Part shown: positions 11,826 through 23,299 of the stretch, piece after piece
Position numbering within the stretch: the stretch's first letter is position 1
Layout: the number at the start of each line of letters is the position of its first letter
Assembly: GCF_000182565.1 (NCBI RefSeq)
Contig: NW_015971537.1
Span: 62,001-126,000 of the forward strand
DNA: 64,000 nt
DNA from: Spizellomyces punctatus DAOM BR117
Lineage: Eukaryota > Chytridiomycota > Chytridiomycetes > Spizellomycetales > Spizellomycetaceae
Direction of reading: 5' to 3'
Notes under the pieces: generated by a model
Told to the model about the DNA's origin: nothing
Database searches by the model: none
Seen by the model: only the letters and a program-made list of their open reading frames with translations
Made by a program: the position numbers and the translations under genes

Positions 11826-12188
11826 TCCAGGTGGTCGTTGACCATTGGAGGCAGAGGTGACGGCCAACTCGGCGCGATCACCTCATAGCAACGCGGTTGC
11901 CAAGTGCCCGGGCATCAACCGCCAGGATATCTTCATCAGAAAGAAACAGAAATATCGAGGAATGCAGACGAGGTTTTTTTATTAAAGATATTGCTCTCTA
12001 TACTATTATTTTTTATCTAGCTTAATTTATCAATAGGTTCAGATTGTTATTTTTAAATATTGATAATGGGTGCGAGCATAATAGGGTTTTTTTGCATTAG
12101 GCGACGAAGCTCATTTTAAATCTTACGGTTTTGTATTTTTCGCCTTTAGAGAGTTATTAGTTACTTCCTTTTTATTTCTTGCTTATAA
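11826..12188. other. AT-rich intergenic region
   Basis: Between the PITHD1 start and the endopolyphosphatase stop, both minus strand. It is markedly AT-rich from about 11970 to 12180 and probably carries the endopolyphosphatase 3' end. No gene seen. Confidence 0.5.
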
Positions 12189-13739
12189 TTAGCCCTTGAG
12201 GACGGGGTTGGGGTTCTGCACGAAGCGATATTTGAGATAGTCCCGGTAGGAAGTCGAGTTCTTCGCCCAGTCTTGAAGCACGAGCGTCCAGCTGAGAGGC
12301 GAAAGGTTCCAGAGACCGTACGCTTGCTGAGTTGTATATTCCAACTCATACGTAACCTTGTCTTCGGTGTTATCTCTCACTAGGTCAGACCAGTATTGGG
12401 TCCATTTAACAAGGCCTCCAAAAGCGAAACGACTCGTGTCGTAGGAGTAAACACGGATAGCAGGGTTGTTTTCACCAATGATACTAGGGCCTTGCGAGCT
12501 CACGTGCAGAATGCAAGTGTTGTCAAAGTCGATGCTGGGGACAGTGTCGGTAACTGTCGAAATGAAGAAGGGGCCGTCTTGAGGCGAGCTAGTATTGTTT
12601 GTGTACACATACGAAATGTAATCCTTGTTTGTGTGTCCGTAGAACGATCCAAGTATAACGTCCGAGAATGATCCGAGGATGTTGGTATAGTCGGTGTGGC
12701 AAGTTGGGTAGTAGAGTTTTTTACCAGAGTGGTCCAATGGGGGGATGTGCTGCATGACATATGCTTTTTTACCGGCACTGCGAAGCTGAGAAAGCTGGTT
12801 GCGCAACCATGTGAGCATGCCAGCACCCGCGCTGCCGTCGACTACACAGTCCTTGGTCAGGACATTGGAGGCGAACAAAAGCATACTGTTCAAGTTCAAA
12901 ACCACGAGACCGGGTTTGACTTCGTAGGCAAAGTAGCCGCCGTTGAGCCAGTCCTGATTTTCGTCCAAGCCAAGTTTGTAGGGTGCCCAGATCTGGGTAA
13001 GGTTGGCGATAATCGGGTCGGTAACAGGAGCCATTTTGTTGTAATCAAGTTCGTCGTTATTACCAAAAGTAGGAATAAACTTGGTTTTGGAGGTATCAAA
13101 AGCACTGCAATTCAATCATCAGGACCAACGTATTGCATGTTGACGGATGCTGCATCCCATACCTTATAACTTTATCAACAACAATCTTGTGCTCATTCAA
13201 CACCTCAGAGTGTTGACGAGGGACTGTTTTGTCACGGTCATGACGGGCAGAATCACCAGTATACAGAATAAAGTCAACATCGGCGGTATTTTGTTTGATC
13301 CAGTCGAAAGTGGCATCTAACATCACTTGAGGGGTATCGCAGATACTGGATAAAGTACCGTATTTTCCAGCAACGTTCAATGCAGCGTTGGTAGCACTTG
13401 GGCGGTGACACATGGTACCAGCGGGGTCGGTACCTTCCTTGTAGAGTTCATCAATGTGGATATCCTAAGTTTCCTAAAGAGTAAGTAAAAGTTTGCAAAC
13501 CAAATCTTTGATGAGTTAAAGCATACCGAGATGTGCATAAATTTGCCATTCAAGCCAGTTGTCCATTTGGGCCATTGAATGGGCGCAAGGTAAGGCCCAT
13601 TATATGCGCTGGCACCGAGACACTTGATGGTCTTTTGCAGCGAGCCGAAATCCGCAGCTGGCAAGGCAGCAGTCGGTCCAGCAAGCGCAAGTGCTGCGAC
13701 CATGCAGGCAATCTTTGAATGGCTTTTTTTGTTGGGCAT
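12189..13739 (-). CDS. PPN1: Endopolyphosphatase (PPN1-like), secreted or vacuolar
   Basis: Three exons, 13739-13527, 13464-13163 and 13104-12189, encode 476 residues. An N-terminal hydrophobic segment (IACMVAALALAGPTAALP) acts as signal peptide or anchor. The metallophosphoesterase motifs are in order: HISDIHIDELY (metal-binding Asp/His), YTGDSARHD, PTFGNNDE (GNND), QHIPP and YGHTNKD. This set and the sequence ATFDWIKQN identify the endopolyphosphatase/acid sphingomyelinase-like family, closest to fungal Ppn1, which cleaves long polyphosphate in the vacuole. The usual GHxPP motif reads QHIPP here, so the Gly is replaced by Gln while the metal-binding His is kept. Several N-glycosylation sites (NLT, NNT, NST) fit passage through the secretory pathway. 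Confidence 0.9.
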
Positions 13740-14782
13740 TTGTTGATGATCAAGAAGAGAAAAGACACAGAATTGGGTATTGAATGATGAGAAGGGGAAA
13801 GGAGGCAGTGTGGTCCCTCTTATAGCCCGTAGGATATCTGGGGACTTCTTTTAATTTCATGCATCTGGAAATGCGGCTCAACTCCGATCGTCCAGATCTT
13901 TACCTCAACGATGGAGTTCTTTTTTTCTTTTTGGTTGCTTTGGACAACAAGGCGGCGCTCTGTCAAAGAGCGGAAGTCTCTAGGTGAATCAACATTGACC
14001 AAATGTGAGTTCTGGAATAGCAGTTGGACGATGCGAGACGTTAAACCGTCTGTGGTAATGACATCTAAGTTTCTCCGGAGGCTTGCCAAACACATTAACC
14101 TTACCGTGAACCTTTTGATTCCAGAAATGCAGACAAAGGGTGACCCCCAAATATTCTTCATTGTGCGATTCCCAACTATCGGCCTTTGTCATTGAGCCAC
14201 AGTCCAGGTACATTGAAGACGAGATCCATGTCTTCAAAAGTTTACAAGAGAAACAATGATAACGTTACGTTCCTGTAAACGAAAACATTCGGGCGTTTTC
14301 GATACGTTCCTGCAATAATGGACACCGGCTTTATTGGAAACAAACCGGTGCTAATTATAATTCCGGGCTTCAGCGGAAAATAGATCGTGAGGCAGCGCCT
14401 CGTACTGGACATCAACAGGGAGACGGCTGTGTCTATTTGGGAGCATTGGGTCGATTCGGGCAGTAACAGTCTCGGGGTGATGTATGAAGATCGATCGCCA
14501 ATGGAGTTCTGGAATCCTGTGCTTGGGTACTCCTTAACCCACACTGACTGAAAGAACGATGGTGAAATTCAAGATGTCGTGCCTTCTGGAATGTTTTGAC
14601 CACGGGAGATGATGCGGAGAACCATCCCCAAACGCTGTCTCTCTAACTTGGAAATGTGTCCTTCGGCCATCCTGTCTCCATCTCAAAATAACTCTTGGTG
14701 GCGGGTCTATTTCTTTTCAATAAATGTCCTGCCCCAGTGACAAATTCCTCCCTTCCGCTCTCCTAAGGATCTCTACGCAAAG
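13740..14782. promoter_or_regulatory. Divergent promoter region between PPN1 and the receptor gene
   Basis: A 1.04-kb region between two genes transcribed away from each other, so it must hold both promoters. A TATAAG element (minus strand, about 13818-13824) lies some 80 bp upstream of the endopolyphosphatase ATG. No credible coding sequence was found. Confidence 0.5.
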
Positions 14783-17476
14783 ATGCGACTTAATTGTCTA
14801 ATATTAGTTTTGCTGGCAACTGCCAGCCAACTTGTTTCGTCCTGGCCTAATGGAAATTTCACTTATCGAGTACCATTCGCTCCGGGTGGCGGGTCTGCGG
14901 GTATCGCAGAAACACAGTCAAGATACATCCCTCAAGCGAAGCTTTTATACAAGTCCATCAACAGTGGAGCTACTGCCTGGGCGGACATGAAAAATGATCC
15001 CAAAGATGGTTCAATCGTAAGTAGATAACACTTACTCTTTTTCCAAAGTTTGTCTGTCCGCTTAATTACCACTCTTTAGATTACTTTAATCAACTTGCCA
15101 CATATTTATATTCAACCCTACGTTCCTGAACTTCGCGCCAATTACACGCCAGATGACATTGCCATTGCCTACATCCACACAGTACGTAGTAGTATCACCG
15201 AGTTGCAACTGGGATGCCGTCGCTGATGACTAGGTACCTTTATTTTGACCAGTATACACCATTGGTGCTTCTCGTACCAAAACACAACAGCACTATTCTC
15301 ACTTGGTCAGACTTTGTCGCCGCATGTAAGACCCGGCATATAACGGTTTCCGGTGCTGGAACCGGAACCGTTTTCGAAACTGGCTCGGGTCGTTTGCGAC
15401 AATTGGCCCGCATCAAGTTCGATTACCTCTCCGCCGGAACAGGTGCAACTACTGCCATCACTGAGATGCTCAAAGGAAAGTATGATGCTGCGTGGACTAC
15501 CACACCTGTCGTGAAAGACCGAACAGATGTGCGTGTACTGGCAATTGCTTCAGGTTGGTGCAATAAATCCTTGCGCAACTTGCCTTGCGCATTAGCTAAC
15601 TTTTATATTCTATCCTCCAGAATACGAATTCCCCACCGTAAGTTGAAGCTGCACGGATGGAGTTTCATTTGCCAACAATTTATTAACAAGCAGTTCGTTG
15701 CAGATTGATGCTCCCACTTTCCGGACTTTGGGCATCAACTACATTGATGGTATCTACCGCGGTGTTGGTCTGCCTGCAGGAACACCAGAAAGCGTCATGA
15801 AGGTAAGCAATGGCTGCATTGAGTATTATGCTGATGGTTGCTCAAAATTATTATGCATTACAGGAAGTTTCCAACTACTTTAATGCATTGAACCGCAACA
15901 AGACCTTCATCGCTGAGGTCCAGGCAGACAACGGCGCCTTAATGTTTATGCCATATGACTCGCCTTCCTTGAACTATTTCACTGCAACGTACCGAAAGTC
16001 TATTTACAATGTGCTATTCCCTACCGACCCGATCTCCCGTGGGTCCATCTACGCCTTCTTTGGTAAATACCATCAAACTCAAGCATAAAGTGATTTGAAG
16101 TTAAAATTAACCTTATGGTATTCTAGCTTTTGGCGGCCTGGGAATTCTGCTATGCCTGGCATCTGCTATTTTCAGCTTCATCTTCCGTAACACTCCCGTC
16201 ATCAAAGGCTCCAGTTACTTTTTCAACAACATTATTATCTTTGGCATTGTTCTGGCGTATGCCTCGGTGATTGTTACGAGTCTTCAAATGCCATTGAAGG
16301 GTGTCACTGAACGTACCCTCAGCGCTGGCTGCAAAGCCCTTCCCTGGTTGCTTGGCTTGGGCTTCGACATAACGTTTTCGGCCATCATTGTCAAATCATA
16401 CCGACTCTACAGGTACGACAGAGATTGCACGCCATGAAGAACAGCAATGATCTTTTGTGCTCATTAACGGTTCTGGATAGATTGTTCTTGTTTACTGCTT
16501 CCAAGATTGTCCAGTTCGACGCAAGCAATCTTGCGATTCTGAAATGGGTGTTTGGAATCTGCGGCATCAACGCCATTGTCTACCTCGTGTGGACGGTGCA
16601 AGACCCACTCTCTGCGGAGCTATTGAGTATGGATGGCGACGACACCTTTTACTACAGCTGCACTTCCGAAAACGCATCCGCGTATTTGGGTGTTGTGCTG
16701 TTATTGAAATACATCATGCTATGCTGCTGCATCTTCTTTAGCGTAAAGCTTAGGGATCTGAACGCCATGTTGAACGAGGTAAGCAGCGGGTTGCCCCCTT
16801 TTGAGAAATATTGGATAATATTCACTCAGTATGGCTATTCCTCTAGACCAAGGCCATTGCCGCCGCAACATTCTCCACCACCTTCGTCTTGACTGTTTGC
16901 TTGGCTGTATATGCCCTCGTGAGCAGCTTCGAGGGACGATACATAATTCTGGTCGGGGGTACGACTGTCGGTGCCACAACCTGCCTAGGAGCTCTCTTCC
17001 TCCCCAAAGTTATGGTAGCCCTCTTTAACCCCGACGCCAACACCTTTGACTACATTCGTCGTGTTGTGAAAGGCTCCGACTTGTCTCGTGGAGCTTCCTC
17101 TGGTGGAGAAGGTGCAGCTCGATCGGGCTCGATTGACGCCAGATCAACGGGACGTGGCTCAATGGACCTTTTCACATCGAATCCTGTTCTCTTACACCCA
17201 CCACAAAGTACAATCAGTAATTCATCAATGACGCCTATTTACGTGCAGGAGGGGCGTGCGTTCAACCGTGAACACCGTGACCGAATCAATGCTCTTGCTC
17301 GTGTTATATGCAACACTGCCTCTGAAGGCCGTGTGAGCGAATTCCAAAACCATGTGGGCAAATTGGCCCAGTTTGCCTCTCGGATCCGCGTCATGGCGAC
17401 TGCTAAGAGCCGTGCTTTCTCTATACCCAGCATCAAGTCGGGGGAGCAAATTGCTGAAGATGTTGATGAGCCTTAG
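14783..17476 (+). CDS. Class C (GABA-B-type) GPCR with a TctC/Bug-like solute-binding ectodomain
   Basis: Nine exons: 14783-15016, 15080-15181, 15253-15553, 15621-15637, 15704-15802, 15864-16062, 16127-16412, 16481-16778 and 16847-17476. All phases agree, giving 721 residues. Residues 1-20 are a signal peptide. Residues about 22-310 resemble the TctC/Bug extracytoplasmic solute-binding family of bacterial tripartite tricarboxylate transporters: FAPGGGSAGIAE, SGAGTGTVFETGSGRLRQLA, TTAITEMLKGKYDAAWTT, then APTFRTLGI and YRGVGLPAGTPESVMKEV. Residues about 319-572 form seven helices with class C signatures: GCKALPWLLGLGF in helix 3 (as in GABA-B1), a second-loop Cys (YYSCTSENAS) and FLPKVMVALF after helix 7. 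The tail of about 150 residues is Ser/Arg-rich. Inferred role: sensing a small carboxylate or similar ligand through G proteins. Confidence 0.9.
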
Positions 17477-17974
17477 AAGGCTGAATTTGAGGGGTGGTGC
17501 TTCGACTTGTAAAGATACCTTTACCTAGACTACTTGTTTTTTGTTCTCACTTAATAGCATTTCTCAGCGTTTTTTCCAAATGAGCTCTAACTGTCGCTCC
17601 CTTTTTGGCAAGTATTGAATCTGTGAAGAAGCAGTGTGCAGATGACAGTTGAGTCTCGATTGTCAAGTGCCATTCAATACAATACTAAATATAGCAGTCA
17701 AAAGTTGCGAGAAAAGCCTAACCGTAACATTGAAGCATTAGTGACCCTCCAAAGGTAACTGCCGCCCTTAAGAATCTCACACAGAGGCAGCATGTTTGAA
17801 GGGGGTATGCGAGTATCGTGCAGAGGTCTATCATCCCTTTCTTGCAAGGACGGCCAGTGGCACTCTCTCGAATCACTACGTTCATTGGAAGCGTATAGAC
17901 AAAAACTGCCTAGAGGTTTATATACAAGTTGCGACCACACGAGCACATCAATCCATCATGTCAAGCTGCAACAA
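17477..17974. other. Convergent intergenic region
   Basis: About 500 bp between two stop codons facing each other (receptor gene and Ku80). It must hold both 3' ends. No gene seen. Confidence 0.5.
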
Positions 17975-20900
17975 CTAGATTAGTACCTGTGACCGAAAGA
18001 AAAAAGGAAAGGAAATCGCAGCCTCCATACCAAATCCTCTTCCTCCACCTCATCCTCGTCACCTTTCGATATTGCTGCTGGCGGCTCGTCCTCGGCCCGG
18101 AGAAACTGTGAAAGGGGAACGAAAGGTTAAATAAATAATAGGAAATATACTGCCAAAAGATCACCGCATCATACCGCATCCGCTTCTTCTCTTGTAACGT
18201 TACTATCACCTGCTTCATCTTTAGTGATGAGTGAGATCTGCTGGTCAACGACCCGCCGCCAAAATGGTGCGTGACGGACGGACTCCCCAACAGACAGGAG
18301 GTGCTTCAGCCCACGTAGCCAATTGTTGAACTGGTCGGATTCGTCGTTTTCGGCAGAGACCTTACGTAGAACAACGAGGCAATTCGTTGCTTTGTCATAA
18401 AGCTGATCGCCAAAGGACTCTGTAACTAATTTTACGATGACCTCGCACATTTGCTCCACCGCTTCGCAGATGATGGTTTCAGATTTACAAAAGATTGCGA
18501 ATACAGGTAACTCCGCCTACCTTTTGTGACCAGATCAATGTCTCTTCTCCCGACCATGGCATTGAAATCGCTAATGGGATCAACTGTGGACACTTTCTCA
18601 ACATTGCGCGCTGTTAGATCGGTCAAGTTTTCTGGCATTGGTTCCTCGACTTTGATTCGCTTTTCAGCTGGACCATTATCGGGGCGATTAAGCACCTCTT
18701 CTGCATCTATCCTATTGGCAGATCTAGCGGCCCAAGCACGCTTTCCTGAACCTTTCTGCTTTTCAACTGTTCAAAAGATCAGCACAAAGCACAACATGAT
18801 TGACTTGGTCGCGTTCCGGTACCTCGAGTTATCTTGAAAGCATCTTTCAATTTTTCGGCTGCTGATTTTGCTCTTTCAACAACGTCTGGTATTGGTTCAA
18901 TGCACGCCATAATTTGTGGGTTCACAGGTGGCAGTTCCGCTTTGTCAGGATGGATAGCACGATAGGCAATGCACTGGTAGATACGCTGCCAGCCTGGGTT
19001 GAATACGTCCTTTGGTCTAAAGGCTTCCCTCTTGTGGCTGCAAGCTTGGTCAGCATCCAAGGCACCCAAGACTTGCCGCATTCAACATGTTCTCACCCGT
19101 CTTCATCCTCCACAGCGTCCGTCAAATCCATTGCGTCAATAAAGGCGTCCATACGCCTCATTGCCTCGTCAGCGGGGACCTGACGAGCATCGAGCTTATG
19201 TTTCTTCTTGCTTGAACTAGCAGGTGAGTCAGTATGAGATTGGGTATTATTAGAAGGCGATAGTGTCGAAACAGCCAAGGTTGAGTTAGATGCGGATGTG
19301 TCTTCAGCTAGCAGGTGATCCAAAGGTGCAAAGGAATAAGGTCGTAAATCCTCTGCAAAGGGAATCTGTGTCGGCCGTCAGGAATCAAACTGTGATGGAG
19401 GAAACGAACTCTGACACACGCACTTGTGCCCACCATCCCCACCCTTTTCTGGCTGGTACCAGCACACCAAGCTTCGGATTGGCGTCATTAACACGGACAT
19501 AACGGACGAGGGCCGCATTCTGCTTTTCGTCAAGCGCCGCGATTAATGTGTAGAATGTCTGCGCCGCTCGTGAATTGCCTGGTTCGGGAACAACAGCCAA
19601 CACATTTGCCATCAAGTGATGACGGGGTACCTGATACCCTATTTAATACCGGCGATATTCGCAGCATAGCAAACAGTAATACCTCGCTCTGTTTGACGAA
19701 GCCTAATATTGACATCCCTTTGGACGTACGTAGTTTCATTGCTTCTTCGTCTTCCGACGAGAAAGGGACCAGGGTTTTGCCATATCTATAAGCCCTCACA
19801 AGATCATCCTTTGATATACTCTTATCCTGCCCGTTTTGATCCTTCTGCAAGTCAGCATCTCCCAAAGCAGGTTTGTAGCTTCGCTGCATTTCCACTTCGC
19901 CGTACGTTGCCCCATTGCGCTCCCCTTCAGAAATAGCTTCTGCGAGCGCAGACCACTTTTTGGCGGAGGGCAGTTTCATCTCTGCTGTCTTGTTATAGAC
20001 CCACACAGGGATTTCAAGTGATTCCGCGGGATGACTCTCAGGATCACCCAACGTAAGTGGTCCTCGAAATACGGTAACTGGTTTTACTGACTTTGAGCGC
20101 AAGCGCTCTAGCAACTCGGACGCTTCGTCTCCACTGAATAGGTTCCCTTCCGCCCTCTCGGTGAAACCGCGTAGAAACTCTTCATTGATCGCCTGACAGA
20201 ATGTTAGCATAACCAGACTCCTTATGCGGTAGCGATCATCCAAACTGCTTGCCTTCACATCGGACTTATGCTCGTGCTTAATTCCGTGATCTGGATCATC
20301 GAAATCGTACCCGCTGCATATCAAACGAGAAAGCTTGTGAGAAATCTAATAACATTGAGTTCCACAGCAGATGATCCCACTCATACATCAGATTGAATGT
20401 GACTGCCAATTCTTTTACTTTCTCGGCAACAGCATCGCTGCCCTCGGTATCCACGGGATTTTCGGCATCCGTGAACACGTAGATTTTTTTTTCGTACTTT
20501 AACTTCCTGCAATGTTGCTCGAGCATATGTAGACCCAGTATGATGGCATCCATGACTGACGATGCACACATGTTGTTAAATATGGGAGACGCGTGTCATC
20601 CTAGCCGTCGTACCTACCATCACCAATAGCAGTCCCTTCTTCCGTACCCCTCTCCACATATTTCAGAAGCTCCAGATTCGGCTGCTTGAAGAGAGCAGCC
20701 TCGTCCTCTTCAAAGCAATACGCCTTGATATGCTGATACTGCTCACCCTCCGCCAAGATGTTATCCGACTCTGAAGCGGGCAAGACGGTTATCTGACTGT
20801 CGCGTGAGAGAAATCCACGGATCTCGTACCTTCTGTTCCAACCAACAATAATGCAACCTGGTCCGTCTTTCGCCCTGGTATTATCTAAATTGACTGAAAT

Positions 20901-21069
20901 AGTCAGAATAGGTTGCATTGTTGCTTCAAGTGTTCGAGACCTTTGAGTGAAGAATTTGGAATAAGGCTTCGTGCGCTCTTTGATGATTTGTTTTGCCCCC
21001 TTCCTCCTTCTTCCTTCGCATAGAAGGATTGACGTCCACAATGAGGACCGTTGCCTCCTTGCTCGCCAT
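17975..21069 (-). CDS. KU80: Ku80 (XRCC5) DNA end-binding protein
   Basis: Twelve exons: 21069-20941, 20884-20830, 20770-20618, 20555-20387, 20313-19683, 19630-19424, 19365-19097, 19037-18823, 18766-18521, 18461-18175, 18105-18031 and 17986-17975. They total 815 residues in frame. The vWA-like domain opens with KEATVLIVDVNPSM and contains GRKTDQVALLLVGTE and KIYVFTDAENP. The beta-barrel and arm follow, with VRYVRVNDANPKLGVLVPA and IPFAEDLRPYSFAPLDHLL, and then DVFNPGWQRIYQCIAYRA. The C-terminal helical domain has NNWLRGLKHLL and FWRRVVDQQISLITKDE, as in animal Ku80. With Ku70 it binds double-strand ends for non-homologous end joining and protects telomeres. The tail is acidic (EVEEEDL), like the animal motif that recruits DNA-PKcs, but ends with VLI. 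The last 12-nt exon is the least certain part. Confidence 0.94.
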
Positions 21070-21617
21070 CTTTTCGTCAAATTGTGGGTGGAAGATACCA
21101 CGGCAGGCCCCAACCCACATTTAGAGTTTGCCATGGCAACAGTGTAATGGATTGCACGGCCACCGGTCGGAGTTTAGCTCCGTGGCTCTTGAGGATCAAT
21201 AGGATCAACACGAAGAACCTTCGTGAAGGTCACTGAAAAACCCTTTGTTTACCTACCCGAATCTTCAATAGGATTAAGAAATGACATCAATCACTGATAA
21301 CACTCTGTGTGTCCATGCCCCGAAATCTCGAATAGCATAACCGAAATGAAAGGAACATTGGGTTCCGCCGTAGCGCCCCCAGAGGTCCGGACATTACTAT
21401 TGTTTTGCAGAATGACAACAAACAACTGGATACGACCCATTCAGTTCCGGCAGAATGATATCAACCACGGGTACTATTCTTAGTAAATTTGGGAATCCGC
21501 AACAAATCATGCGGTTGCCTATAAGAGCGAAGGGTTCTGTGCCCTCCCTTGTAAGTTACCATAGGTAGCCTAACATCGACTGCTGCGCCCCTATATCCCC
21601 CTGAACCCTCGTGCGCC
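21070..21617. promoter_or_regulatory. Divergent promoter region between Ku80 and the mucin-like gene
   Basis: About 550 bp between two divergently transcribed genes. No coding sequence was recognised. Confidence 0.45.
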
Positions 21618-23042
21618 ATGCACCTGTTTACCCTCGCTGTTATTACCCTAAGCCTGATTGGTGAGTTTCATCACTGCATATCTGCACTATTCTTCCATCC
21701 CCCTGATCACTAGTGCTTTCTGAACAACAGGCAGCACCGTTGCTGCTCCCAGTGGCAATACATGCCCTACTTGTATTGCAACACCAGGGAGTAACCTATG
21801 TGACATTACAACGTCATGTACTAGCGTTACTCTTAAAAAAACCGCTGAGACAAAGCTATTTTGTGCGTGTCGTCCTGGGTTCAAGGTATAATAACGCCTC
21901 TTTATGCGATGCTTTCTTCCCATACTTAACAAATGAATGTGATCTAGGCTGCTGCCCCAAACACCGATTCCCTAACCCATTTTCGTGCGGAATGGTTGAC
22001 CGATGGACAAGATCACCGGGTCTTTGTTCCACCAGTAAGTATCAGGCTGTCAGTATGTCTCAGATGGTGCCAGAACGCTGATGGTTTTCCATTTGATTAG
22101 GGCGTTGTTTGCAACACACGTAAGTAAGATGAAAACGCATTGAACGCACGACCACTGCTGATCGTCATCCAATACTTTCAATAGCCTGTACTACTTATGG
22201 TACAGATGCCTGCAGTGAGATTCCTATACGTGACTTGAGTGGTGTTTGCCCTGCAAGTGGAGGAGTTACAACAACGTAAGAGGCTGCCATTAACATCCTG
22301 TGCCTTGAGCCATCCCGCAAAGTGTACTTATCAATTGATATACTCGCTGTGATACAGGAAAGCTGCCACCACCACGACCAAGGCAACGACCACGACAAAA
22401 GCTACAACCACTACCAAGGCGACGACGACGACAACGACCACCAAGGTTCCAACAACGACAACCACGACAAAAGCGACCACCACTACAACGACTACCAAGG
22501 TTCCAACAACGACAACCACGACAAAAGCGACCACCACTACAACGACTACCAAGGTTCCAACAACGACAACCACGACAAAAGCGACCACCACTACAACGAC
22601 TACCAAGGTTCCAACAACAACGACGACCACAGCAACAAAAGCGGTGACCACAACGTCAGTCGTCCCCTCCACGACAAGCCTGGCTCCTCAGCCCTCGTTG
22701 GCACCCACGCTATCAGGCATCTGCAGCAGTTGTCCCATCAACGGAACAGTATGCGCGGGAACGTCGATCTGCACCTCCACCATCTACGGCCCAATGTGCG
22801 CTTGCCCCGATGGCTTCAAGGCCAGCACAGACAACCTTAATATTACAATTCAATGGCGCCTCAACGGAATGAATACGACCACGGTGTATGTCGCTCGTGG
22901 TGTCACCTGCACTGTTCCTTGTCAGGGATCCGAATGTCGTAAGTTAAAAGTTCAATAACCCGTTCAATTTGACCGGAACTAACATTTTATTTCTTGTTGA
23001 CCTTTAATAGAGGAGGTCGCAGCCTCTGATTGTGAAGTATAA
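21618..23042 (+). CDS. Secreted mucin-like protein with two related Cys modules flanking a Thr-rich repeat linker
   Basis: Seven exons: 21618-21660, 21731-21885, 21948-22034, 22101-22119, 22185-22275, 22358-22938 and 23011-23042. They give 335 residues with consistent phases. Residues 1-15 are a signal peptide (MHLFTLAVITLSLIG). Module A is rich in cysteine (CPTC...CACRPGFKA...FVPPGVVCNTPC). Module B, near the C-terminus, has the same order (CSSC...CACPDGFKA...YVARGVTCTVPC), so the two are duplicates. Between them lies a Thr/Lys/Ala/Pro linker encoded partly by perfect 54-bp repeats. It should be densely O-glycosylated and extended. A cell-wall or surface adhesion role is plausible but inferred. 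No GPI-anchor signal is visible at the C-terminus, so the protein is probably soluble or wall-associated. I do not recognise a named family. Confidence 0.85.
22443..22604 (+). repeat. Three perfect tandem copies of a 54-bp coding repeat
   Basis: Copies start at 22443, 22497 and 22551; a fourth, partial copy starts at 22605. Each encodes 18 residues (KVPTTTTTTKATTTTTTT). The repeats are identical at the DNA level, including synonymous positions, which implies recent expansion or homogenisation. Confidence 0.95.
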
Positions 23043-23299
23043 TTGACAACATATTATGTCATATAGCTGGAAACATGTTATTATGTAGTGAGATGCACTT
23101 AGATTACTTTAGAAGGATGTGATTTGAAAATCATTGTGGAGATAGTGGAGACTAATTTGATAGAGAGGATATAGAAAGATGGGGGATTGAGGGAGATGTT
23201 GTGCTCATCACATCTACTGATGTGGGAACACAACGATATATACCAAGCTCATCAGCATAAACATGGTGCTGAACATAGATGCCGAAACTCCCTGAAATA

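Noticed and set aside
13820-14544. Several open frames of 80-115 codons in the PPN1-receptor gap
   Set aside because: They overlap one another on both strands, have no recognisable domain or splice partners, and lie where two promoters must be.
17980-18030. Ku80 reading through its last donor site to a hydrophobic C-terminus
   Set aside because: The read-through tail (VWRLRFPFLFSFGHRY) is unlike any Ku80. Splicing to the 12-nt exon keeps the acidic ending and uses canonical sites. It is not fully excluded.
22331-22672. Minus-strand open frame made almost entirely of valine and alanine
   Set aside because: It is the antisense shadow of the Thr-rich repeat linker (ACN codons read backwards give GTN/GTT-type valine codons). 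It has no start context, and the plus strand has a complete spliced gene.
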